From Promethearchaeota archaeon (GTDB lineage: Archaea > Asgardarchaeota > Lokiarchaeia > Sigynarchaeales > SOKP01): DNA of 26,109 nt. The notes under the pieces were generated by a model, which saw only the letters and a list, made by a program, of their open reading frames with translations, was not told where the DNA came from and did not search any database. The stretch spans positions 1-26,109 of the forward strand of contig JAEOTJ010000052.1 in the NCBI GenBank assembly GCA_016839905.1. Direction: 5' to 3'. Positions 1 to 10,000 of the stretch are shown one piece after another. The position numbers and the translations under genes are program-made. Positions within the stretch are counted from its first letter, which is position 1. Each line of letters starts with the position of its first letter.

Positions 1-70
1 TATTTTTTATATTTATTTATTTTAATAATTAATTTAAGAAATTGTAAGTACTGGGCTATGGTAGTTCAAT

Positions 71-1048
71 TTAAATATCAGGAATTAACTTTAATATTGT
101 TGCTATAGCATTTCCTGTCTCATTTATAATATTATACACATCTATAAGGTTCATTTCTCTTAATTTTTGAAGAATTTCTTGTATGTCGGCACTCCCAGAT
201 AAGCTTATTCTTTGCTTTTTTAAGTATTTTCTTATTCCAATTTCATCTGTAACCCCTTCAAAAATAGCAAATAATATGCTTCTATCATCAGTATTCAGGG
301 ATTTAAAGTAAGGTAATAATTGTTCAATTAAATAATTCGTTCTCGGATTAATAGCAAAAACAACTCTATCCATTTTTAATGTTTCAAGGCTCTCAAAAGA
401 GTTTACTTCCTCAATACCTTTAGTTTTAAGATGGTTTATCATATCTCTTAAGTAAAAATTTGACTCGAATTCTTCACTTTTTGCAATAATTATCATTTTC
501 CTAGTTAAATCTCGTTTATCCAAGTCCTTTATATAATCTTTTACCTTATTCTCTATTAAATGGTGAGGATATAAGAGATCTGCCTCAAAAACTTCTTCAA
601 TTAAGGGATCTACCATGTTTTCTCTTAAAACCTCACCGCTCCAATTTACCAGAACTTCATTGAAAGCTTCTTCAAAAACGTTATTAAATAATTTAAGTTT
701 TGATTTCAATGTTGCACTTGGTCTTTTTAACAATAATAAAGCAGTTGTAGTTGTTATTCCTTGATTAAGGATTATTTTAAATTGTCGATATGATAATTCT
801 TCAAGGCCACCTTCGCCCTCTTTATCCTTCATTTTTGCTCCAATTTCAGCTCCAAATGTAGAAATAGCACTTAGAAAGCCGGATATAAGAGTTCCATCAA
901 TTGGAACATCGGCTAAACTTTTACTGAATATAGGAACTCCTCCTTCTTTAGTCAATACTATGATATACTGTAGATTTTCAACATCTGATAATTTTTGATA
1001 CATTATTTTTAAAAGTTCTCTTTTTCTATTTCGTTTAGGAATTACGAT
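71..1048 (-). repeat. Paralogous direct repeat, copy 1 (cytoplasmic-tail coding region)
   Basis: This segment encodes the 325-residue cytoplasmic tail and its stop. It aligns without length change to 6119-7096. A run of more than 50 bases around 973-1028 is identical to about 7021-7077 as read by eye, and further long near-identical stretches surround the YPHHLIENKV and FYLRDMINHLKT codons. Ectodomain DNA is mostly much more diverged, so this looks like purifying selection, gene conversion, or both. Confidence 0.75.
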
Positions 1049-4000
1049 CCCTCGATATATAGAATATGATACTGAAGAGAAAATCGCAATTCCAATTAAT
1101 AGATAGGGTAAAAAATCTAAAAAGAGAATAAATTCATTTATCACCCGTATATCTTCTGAAGTTAAAACAGAGCTTTCATAAAAGCCTTCAATCTCAAAAC
1201 GGACGTTAATAGTGAATTCTTCTCCGAGTTCCCCAAAATTTAAGGAAGTGGATGCAATTCCCTCATCATTTGTAGAAGCTGTAGCACTATCAATAACGTT
1301 CCCGTCAGAATCTAAAATCTCAAAAATTAATTTAAAATTTCTTAATGGAGTACCATCCTCCGCTGTTGCTTTAATAGAAATAAATTGATTTCCCACCATA
1401 TATTGCTTTTTGGGTTTTTCTATGAATTCTAATACAACTTTTATTTTATCTTGTACATCAATGGTAGAATTTATAATCTTATTTGAAATTTTATTTGATC
1501 CCTGGAAATCAATAGTCATATTGATATCTCCGGAAAATTGGTCAGGAATCTTATAACTAAACATAAGTGTATTATTCCCACTTACATATTCAATATAAAT
1601 TTCAGTTTTAGTTCCATATTTAAAAGTAAAAATGACGGAAATTCCACTAAATGGAGGAGCAGTGATATTCTCACTCCAAAATGTCATATTAAAAATGATT
1701 TTCTCTCCATAACGGAGGACTCCATCATCATCTTCATCGAGTATATCATAAGAAAACGTCGAATTCCATTTGGGTAGAATACTATCGGTTCTATTAGTTA
1801 TATTATATGTTATTGTAGTTGAACCAAGATATTCAAAAAAGACTGATAGATTATCATATCCATCAGCAATTTCGGGGATTGTATAACCACATTCTCCATC
1901 ACTATCGGTATATAATTGTTGTGTAAGAAATGGTGTAGAAATATTTGAATACTCATAGTATGCATTAAAAATAATTATTCGGTTTTGAACTGATTCGCCA
2001 TTAATATCGATTTTAACTTGGTATGTTACGGAATAGCCGACTCTCGCAGTATTATTAGGATGCTCAGTAATATTCAATGTGATTGGCATCTTTCCTTCAA
2101 TTAATTTAGTAATATTTTCTTCACATGCGGCAATACTAGTTTGACCATTATAAATTGCCTTGATTTTAATATTCTCATCCTCATTTTCTTCACTTATAAT
2201 ATAATCATATGTACTTTCACCTTGTAAATCAGTTAGAGTGGCAATAATAACTGGATCCTCACTACCAATAGTAATATTAAGGTATATGGTTTGTGATGAT
2301 ATTTTAGTCCCATTTATGCTATAGCTCAAAGTATTTTTTATTTGAAATTCTTTTAATATCCTTATCGTTGTTGGAACTGTTATTTCTAACTCTGTAGGAT
2401 CTTGAGCCAATATTGTCAAATTTACTACATTGCTCTGATCATTTTCGCAATTTAAAGCAGTTCCATTAACATAGATTGTATATTCTCCAGCAGATAATCC
2501 AGTTAATAAAATATCACTTGTATATACTCCACTCATTAAAAATATTAGAGAACCATTTAATTTTTGAGATGTTCCTTGATAAATATAATAATTTAAAGTT
2601 CCATAATTATTTGGTTCAGGATTTATCGGATCGCTTACTTTAAACATAGTGGCGAGAATTGATATTTCGCCTTGGGCATAAACAGGATCTATGTTTTGAA
2701 GTGTAATATCTGTTGGGATTTCATTTATGAAAATAGTGATATTAGTTTCTTTATATGAATAATTACTCGCAGAACATTTAATATAAAGTGTCTCATTCTC
2801 GTTCCCAACTGTTGCATTAAAACCAGTAGTATCCAATGTTAAATTATATAATCCTCCATTAATATCAAGCGCTTGAAAATAATTTAGACTATCTCCAATT
2901 ACTCCCGTTATTAAACCTCCCTCAATTGGAAGTTTAGTATTTTTATCTGTTATATTTAACTGAACAATGCTATTTGTTGTATCATTAACATAGGGGAAAT
3001 TTGTATCATTTAATACATATTGAGATTGGGGATTTAAATACGCGCCATAAGTAATACTAATCTCTAAATAATTGATAGTGATAACTTCAAGATTAGTTGT
3101 GAGATTTAGTGGTTGATGATATAATTTATAGCAAGTAAATTTTAATGTGTAGTTTCCGTTAGCTCCCGTAGTTAATAAAGGGATTGAATAATTACCATCC
3201 CCTAGAGGAGTTATAGTTCCAATTAAAGATGAACCCGTCCATGCTTCTCCCCAAGTTTTCCAATTTCCTGTAGAATTTTCTAACACATCAATAATCGCAT
3301 TTTCAATACCCCAATCATTATATGTTCTATAATAAATTGTAAAGTTCGCAATATCTCCAGAATCTAAAGAGCTAGTCGTTTCTATAAATTCTATGATTGT
3401 GGAATTAAGAATGAAAAAGCTTTTTACAATTGATCCAAATCTTAGTGTCCTTCCAGGTGTATTTGCCGTATCATTCCACTTAATATAAATATAATATTGT
3501 CCAATATCAAAAGATGGGGTAATATCAATTGTTCCAAGAATTTCTTGAGTAGCTGAAGTATAAAATAAAGGATAACTCGCAAGGGTATCACCTGTACTAT
3601 TGAGAACTGCAAGACTATAATTACCATTTAACGATCCTTCTTCTAAAGTTATATTATATTTTAATACTTCATTTACATAATATGCGGGAGTGTCAACATA
3701 GAAAAACGTTGAATTAAATGTACAATTATTAATATAATTAATTTGCTGTGCTATTAATGTCCAATTTCCAGATTTAAATGCATTATTGATTGTAGCACTT
3801 TGATTGCTTGGATCAATAGTATAATTAAACCGAATTAAATTCTGTGAATAATTTGAATAATCAGGAGCTATAGCACTAAAAATATTCCAATTATCGCTAT
3901 TGTCTCCCTTTAAATCGAAAGCTGGCAAATCGATATAAGAAATTGAATATGAGGAAATATTAAAGTATGGCGTGGAATTTAGAAACAATAATTTGGAATA

Positions 4001-5899
4001 AGAGAAGGAGTTATTAAAGGTAATGTTCCATTGACCCTTTCTTGAATTAGCGGTGACAATATCATACTTCGCAAAAGCACCGTTAGGAATTAAATTGGTG
4101 AAATTAATGTTGAGATTAGATTTTAAATTAAGATATAAGTTATCCTTGTATTTTATACTTGTAGTATTAAAAAGAAATGTATGATTTTCTCCTCCTGTCC
4201 AACTTGTAGTATTTACGGTTAATGAATTATTTTTGACTTGTTCCCAATTTCCATTATCCATTTTCATTATTAGTTTAGAAATAGATACGTTTGTATGTTC
4301 ATAGTTTATATTAAAGTAAACATTATCAAATTGAATATCCAAATCAATTGCATCATAAAAATCCTGGTCGAAAAATACTCCAAGTTTAAATGTTAAATCG
4401 TTATTTTTTAAGAATTCCTTGTATTTTTGTGGAATACTATAACTAACATGATTTGGTGTAGGAGGAACAGTATCATTTATAATCAATTTAGAAAAAGGAA
4501 GTATACTTATCTTCTGAATATTCTCTGAGCCTGAGAGATCTTCTAACTCAAGTCCTACAGAAGCTCTATTGATAATGGCATCAGGATCTGTATTATCACC
4601 ACCTCCATCGGGTAATGAAGCCAATCGATTATCAATAGCTTTATAATCAAAATCTAAAGTGGCAATTTCGTATTTATCTGATGCATTATACATGATTTCA
4701 ATTGAATCAAATAAAACAAATATATAATCAGCATCACCACCATGAGAAGGATTATGTGCCCAAGCTCCAAAATCAATTTTATTAATTCCAACTAATCCAT
4801 CAATCAAACTTGTTATATTATATGTCCTTGAAATGAAGTCATGTGATAGTTTCATAGGATCATTATATGTTATTAATGAATCAAATCCCCCAGAACCTGG
4901 AAGATCATCATCTTTATAAATAAGAAGCGAATCATCGATATTCCGATTATTTATTCTTGAGAAGACTTGATAATAATCGTTAGCTTCAAAATGAGAAGCT
5001 CCATAATCATAAATTGCCCAAGTGATCGTTATTTGAGCATAATCCACGTTATAAGGGATGTCTATGTAATGCCACCAACCTGCAGAGGGATTCCCCCCGC
5101 CCATACTAATATAGGGACGTATTTGCGTCATAAGGAAACCCCCATCCCAAAGTAAATCGACTTGATCTCCCGGTCTAATGGTTCCACCATATGGATTTTG
5201 ATCATCAGGAGTAAAAACAGGTTCTAAATCAAAATCATCGAAATTTTCTATAGTTGTATCCTTGTTTTGGATCTTTTCGCCTTCTTGAATGTTAAAGCCA
5301 TTTGGATTTATATTTATAAGATTTTGTGTCATATACCCATAATCCCCTTTATAAAATCCTGGAGATGTTCTTTCTTTTTCATTGAATAGATTTAATTGAA
5401 AATAATCAGGATTATCATCATTAGGCAAGAAATTAAGATTTATTTCCCCTTCTCCATTGTTATAATAATCATCCTCCCAATCAAGATGGTAAGGATCATC
5501 AATTTCAGGATCTTGTATTTTTTGTTCTTTAGAATAAGATTCAATCTCGAATTGTTTAGATGTTATATTCCAATTTTCAGGAGTAGATGTATTAAAATAA
5601 TTACTCCCATTAGCCCAATAGTCACGTTCAGTTATTATACTTGAAGCATTCTCAATAATGTCAAAGTTAGCTACATTCGGAGTTGAATATCCTCCATAAT
5701 TCTCAAGAATAGGATCTTGTTCAGTTCCTCCTGCCGAATCACTACTTAGCAAAACCTCAGAATCTTCTTTTATAATATCTGACGGACTATTTAAATCAGA
5801 ATTAATTGAGTTAATATTTAAATTATTTAAACTAGTTAGAAATATTCCAATAAAAAATAAATTAAGTAATAATCCTATTCCTTTTTGTTTTTTCTTCAT
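71..5899 (-). CDS. Giant type I membrane protein: Ig-like ectodomain, one TM helix, longin-like cytoplasmic tail
   Basis: I chose the ATG at 5899 (1942 aa); a GTG three codons upstream is possible, but the ATG gives a standard signal peptide (MKKKQKG followed by a hydrophobic stretch to about residue 28). From about residue 80 to 560 come beta-sandwich-like modules, then many Ig-like beta-repeats to about 1590, dense in N-x-S/T sequons, so the ectodomain is probably exported and N-glycosylated. An EF-hand-type loop (DEDDDGVLRYGE) lies at 1388-1399. A hydrophobic helix at about 1593-1617 is followed by basic residues (PKRNRKR) and a 325-residue cytoplasmic tail. The first ~125 tail residues (NLQYIIVLTKEGG, later FKIIL and ALLLLKR strands) look like a longin/roadblock fold; the rest is unrecognised. 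The protein parallels the upstream 2833-residue paralogue from its residue ~80 to the end. On the minus strand, TATA-like sequences sit at about 5954-5964 and 5929-5939. Architecture is well supported; function (receptor, adhesin or GTPase-linked sensor) is inferred. Confidence 0.85.
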   Translation of the reverse strand: MKKKQKGIGLLLNLFFIGIFLTSLNNLNINSINSDLNSPSDIIKEDSEVLLSSDSAGGTEQDPILENYGGYSTPNVANFDIIENASSIITERDYWANGSNYFNTSTPENWNITSKQFEIESYSKEQKIQDPEIDDPYHLDWEDDYYNNGEGEINLNFLPNDDNPDYFQLNLFNEKERTSPGFYKGDYGYMTQNLININPNGFNIQEGEKIQNKDTTIENFDDFDLEPVFTPDDQNPYGGTIRPGDQVDLLWDGGFLMTQIRPYISMGGGNPSAGWWHYIDIPYNVDYAQITITWAIYDYGASHFEANDYYQVFSRINNRNIDDSLLIYKDDDLPGSGGFDSLITYNDPMKLSHDFISRTYNITSLIDGLVGINKIDFGAWAHNPSHGGDADYIFVLFDSIEIMYNASDKYEIATLDFDYKAIDNRLASLPDGGGDNTDPDAIINRASVGLELEDLSGSENIQKISILPFSKLIINDTVPPTPNHVSYSIPQKYKEFLKNNDLTFKLGVFFDQDFYDAIDLDIQFDNVYFNINYEHTNVSISKLIMKMDNGNWEQVKNNSLTVNTTSWTGGENHTFLFNTTSIKYKDNLYLNLKSNLNINFTNLIPNGAFAKYDIVTANSRKGQWNITFNNSFSYSKLLFLNSTPYFNISSYSISYIDLPAFDLKGDNSDNWNIFSAIAPDYSNYSQNLIRFNYTIDPSNQSATINNAFKSGNWTLIAQQINYINNCTFNSTFFYVDTPAYYVNEVLKYNITLEEGSLNGNYSLAVLNSTGDTLASYPLFYTSATQEILGTIDITPSFDIGQYYIYIKWNDTANTPGRTLRFGSIVKSFFILNSTIIEFIETTSSLDSGDIANFTIYYRTYNDWGIENAIIDVLENSTGNWKTWGEAWTGSSLIGTITPLGDGNYSIPLLTTGANGNYTLKFTCYKLYHQPLNLTTNLEVITINYLEISITYGAYLNPQSQYVLNDTNFPYVNDTTNSIVQLNITDKNTKLPIEGGLITGVIGDSLNYFQALDINGGLYNLTLDTTGFNATVGNENETLYIKCSASNYSYKETNITIFINEIPTDITLQNIDPVYAQGEISILATMFKVSDPINPEPNNYGTLNYYIYQGTSQKLNGSLIFLMSGVYTSDILLTGLSAGEYTIYVNGTALNCENDQSNVVNLTILAQDPTELEITVPTTIRILKEFQIKNTLSYSINGTKISSQTIYLNITIGSEDPVIIATLTDLQGESTYDYIISEENEDENIKIKAIYNGQTSIAACEENITKLIEGKMPITLNITEHPNNTARVGYSVTYQVKIDINGESVQNRIIIFNAYYEYSNISTPFLTQQLYTDSDGECGYTIPEIADGYDNLSVFFEYLGSTTITYNITNRTDSILPKWNSTFSYDILDEDDDGVLRYGEKIIFNMTFWSENITAPPFSGISVIFTFKYGTKTEIYIEYVSGNNTLMFSYKIPDQFSGDINMTIDFQGSNKISNKIINSTIDVQDKIKVVLEFIEKPKKQYMVGNQFISIKATAEDGTPLRNFKLIFEILDSDGNVIDSATASTNDEGIASTSLNFGELGEEFTINVRFEIEGFYESSVLTSEDIRVINEFILFLDFLPYLLIGIAIFSSVSYSIYRGIVIPKRNRKRELLKIMYQKLSDVENLQYIIVLTKEGGVPIFSKSLADVPIDGTLISGFLSAISTFGAEIGAKMKDKEGEGGLEELSYRQFKIILNQGITTTTALLLLKRPSATLKSKLKLFNNVFEEAFNEVLVNWSGEVLRENMVDPLIEEVFEADLLYPHHLIENKVKDYIKDLDKRDLTRKMIIIAKSEEFESNFYLRDMINHLKTKGIEEVNSFESLETLKMDRVVFAINPRTNYLIEQLLPYFKSLNTDDRSILFAIFEGVTDEIGIRKYLKKQRISLSGSADIQEILQKLREMNLIDVYNIINETGNAIATILKLIPDI

Positions 5900-6118
5900 A
5901 TAAAACACTTTTTTTATTGTTTTAATGTGTTAAATATATCATAAAGGATTCCACCTTATAAAAACATGTGGTACAATTATGAATTTTTAGTTTCCATTTA
6001 AAATCTTATTCTTATTATGCAACCTACCATATATAAATGAATTGGTTATTAATTAAATGCTTCTAATAAATTTTAATAGATTTTCGTATTTTGTTAAATT
6101 TTTCCATTTCTTAATGAT

Positions 6119-7096
6119 TTAAAGGTCAGGAAGTAATTTTAATAGTGTTGCGACTATATTACCTGTTTCATTTATAACGTTATCTCTTCCAATAAGTTTC
6201 ATATCTTGAAGTTTCTGAAAGATAAATCGTATATCAGCACCCTCAGATAATGTTAGTTTATTTATTTGCAAGTATTTTCTAACATAGATTTCATCTGTAA
6301 TACCATCAAAAATGGCAAATAGTACGCTCCTATCATCAAAATTTAAATCTTTAATGTATGGGTAATATTGCTCAATTAAGTAATTCGTTCTGGGATTAAT
6401 AGCAAAAACAATTTTATCCTTTTTTAATTTTTCAAGGCTCTCAAATGATTTTACTTCCTCAATACCAGTAGTTTTAAGATGGTTTATCATGTCTCTTAGG
6501 TAGAAATTTGACTCGAATTCTTCACTTATTGCTAAAACTATTATTTTTTTATTCAAATCTCGATTAGACAAGTCCTTAATATATTCATTTACCTTGTTCT
6601 CTATTAAATGGTGAGGGTATAAGAGATCTGCCTCAAAAATTTCTTCAATTAAGAGATCTACGGTATTTTCTCTTAAAAGCTCACCCTTCCAATCTATCAG
6701 TACGTCTTTGAAAGCATCTTCAAAAACGGTATTAAATAATTTAAGTTTTGCTTTCAATGATTCATTTGGCCTTTTTAACAATAATAAAGCAGTATTAACT
6801 AGTGTTCCTTGACTAAGAATTATTTTAAATTGCCTGTATGATAATTCTTCAAGACCCCCTTCGCCCTTTTTATCCCTCATTTTTGCTCCAATTTCAGCTC
6901 CAAATGTAGAAATAGCACTTAAAAAACCTGAAACAAGTACCCCATCAATTGGAACATCGGCCAAGCTTTTGCTGAACACGGATACACCTCCCTTTTTGGT
7001 TAAGATCATAATATATTGAAGATTTTCAACATCTGATAATTTTTGATACATTATTTTTAAAAGTTCTCTTTTTCTATCTCGTTTAGGAATTATTAC
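6119..7096 (-). repeat. Paralogous direct repeat, copy 2 (cytoplasmic-tail coding region)
   Basis: Second copy of the tail-coding repeat, matching 71-1048 in the same orientation and about 6.05 kb away. Homologous recombination between the two copies would delete the intervening DNA and create a chimaeric receptor joining the propeller-bearing ectodomain to the other tail. This is an inference from arrangement only. Confidence 0.75.
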
Positions 7097-10000
7097 CGTG
7101 CGATTAATTGCAAACAAGATACCTATAGCAATAGCCACTCCAATTAAAATATAAGGTAAAAATTCTAAGAAAACAACCCACTCATTCTTAATTTGGAACT
7201 CTTTAGATACGATTTCTGAGCCCGCAAATACGCCTTTATCAATAATTCGTACTCTAATAGTAAAAGCAACTCCAATTTTCTCAAAGTTTAGGGATACAGA
7301 AGCTTGACCTTTTGAATTGGAGGTAGCTGAAGCATCAAATACAATTATTCCATTTTCATCAACAAGCTCAAATATGATTTCGATTTTTTCAAGTGGATTC
7401 ATATCACTATCGGTAACACTAATAAAAAACGTGTATGTTCCTTCCATATATTCTAAATCTGGTTCTTCAATAAATTTAATAATTATTTCCACTTTCTCTT
7501 TCAAAAATTGGAGTTCAGAACTTGCAAAAACCCCTTCATCTATGAAACTTACTTTTATTGTAAATCGAGTGCCTAGATCGGCAAACTTTAAAAGGGCAGT
7601 AGCAATACCATCTATGTCTGTAATGCTAATTGTACTATAAGTAGTTTCTCCACCAGCATCCAATACTTCAAAAATTAAGTTTAAATTTGCCAAAGTATTA
7701 TTAGTATCATCGGTAGCATTTACAACGATTAGATATTCATCCTCCATACTTTTAAAAACGGGATTTTCAACAAACTTAAGATTTATATCTATTTTTTGTT
7801 TAATAAATGCAAGTTCAGAGCCAGCAAGAAATCCTTCTTCAATGAAACTTACTTTTATTGTGAATTGAACACCTAAATTTTCAAATTTTAAAAAAGCAGA
7901 AGCAATACCATAATCATCAGTAATCTTCGTTGTATTAAAAGTTGTTGTTCCGACTGCGTCTAATACTTCAAAAATTAAGTCTAAATTTGACAAAGTATTA
8001 TTATTATCATCAGTAACATTTACACTTATTAAATATTCATCCTCCATACTTATAAATTCAGGATTTTCAACAAATTTTAATTTAACTTGGATTTTATCTG
8101 TAATTATTAAAGAAGTATTCCTTGCTACTTCAGAAATTTTATTATTTCCAAGAAATTCAATTGATATATTTAGATCTCCACTAAAACTATCTGCTATCAT
8201 ATAATTAAATATTATGGTATTATTTGTACCTACATATAGAGTATATATATCAGTTGTAACTCCATATTCATAAGTAAAAACAACGGGAATTCCACTAAAT
8301 GAGGGGGCAGTTATATTTTCACTCCAAAATGTCATGTTGAAAATGATTTCTTCTCCATAACGGAGGGCTCCATCATCATCTTCATCGAGGATATCATAAT
8401 AAAATGTTGAATTCCATTTGGGTAATATTGAATTATTTACATATGTATGATTATATTTTACTGTTTCTGAACCGAGGTATTCAAAGTAAACAGTAAGGTT
8501 ATCATACTCATCCGATAATTCAGAGATAATATATTCACATATCCCATTTTCATTAGTGTATATTGAAGTAGTAATGAATGGACTTGTAAATTCATTTTCA
8601 TAATAAGCAGTAAAAAGAATAATCCTATTCTGTAGGGTTTCTTGAGTATCATTAATATCTATTTGTAGTTGATATGTTGCTGAATATCCGACTCTTGCTG
8701 TATTATTAGGATGTTCAATAATAGTCATAAAAATTGGAAGTTTTCCTTGAATAGTTCTCGTGTCTTGCTTAAAACTTGCTTTAATTGTATCATTTCCCCC
8801 ATAACTTGCTATGATTGTAATCTCTTCTCCCTCATATTGTGCGGGGATTATGTAATCATAAGAAACTTCTCCTTGACTGTCAGTTACTCTTGGAACTTCA
8901 AAATCCACACCTCCAGGGATTTCTATATTAATTTTTATTTCTTGATTTTTAATAATAGACCCATTATTACAATATCGTAATATAGAGGTTATTTGAAATT
9001 CTTTTGAAATGCGTAGTATTGATGGAATATTTATTGATAAATTAGTTGCAAGTTGAGGTTTTATTGTAAAATTAACAATGTTGCTTTGAGCATCCTCACA
9101 ATTAATGGCAGTAGCATTAACATATATTGAATAATTTCCTGCCAACAAACCATCAAGTGAGACATCACTAGAGTAAATACCTCCCATTAAGAAAGTTAAT
9201 GATCCTTGTTTATATATATCTGTTAAATTATAAAGAGCATAATTCAAACTTCCATAATCAATAGCTTCGGGATGATCTGGATCAATTAAATTATTCACCT
9301 CGGCAAGAATAGATAGATCTCCCTCGGCATATACGGACTGTAATTGCGGAAGATTTACTTCTAAAGGAATTTTATCTACAAAAAATATCATATTTATTTT
9401 TGTTGAGGTATAATTGCTCTTTGAGCATGTAAATTGTACCGTCTCATTATTGATATAAAGATTTCCATTCATAATGGAAGCATTAAGTCCTGTTGTATTT
9501 AGAGTAATATTATATAATCCGTTACCAATTTCAAAAGCTTCAAAAGAACTATTAGTTTTTTCAATTATACCCAAAATAGATCCACCTACGATTGGTTCAT
9601 GACTATACTTGTCTGTCATATTTATTTGAATTTGACTATTTATGGTATCATTTACATAAGGAATATTCCAGGAGTCGATAATAAATTCTTGAGCTGAAAC
9701 ATTCCAAGTTGCTCCTGCTATTATTGTTATGTTCAAGTGATTTACTGCAATGATTTCTAGAGTAGTATATAAAGCTTGCCATTGATTAAAATCCTTAACT
9801 ATTAAGATAAATATTGTATAATTACCATTAGGAGCTCCATCCGTAAAAAGCTCGATGGTGTGGTTTCCATCACCCAGGTCTGTTATGTTTTTCACTTGGT
9901 AGGTTCCTTTCCACTGAACTCCCCAATATCGCCAAGTACCTGATGAATTTTCATATACGGCCATACTTGGAGAAACTACTCCTTGACCTGTATGATTATT

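Noticed and set aside
5900..5908. GTG start three codons upstream for the smaller giant protein
   Set aside because: The ATG at 5899 gives a standard basic-then-hydrophobic signal peptide, and there is no ribosome binding site favouring the GTG.
7199..8098. CRISPR-like regular spacing of repeats
   Set aside because: The period is 300 bp, inside an open reading frame, and encodes protein domains; no short palindromic repeats with unique spacers occur.
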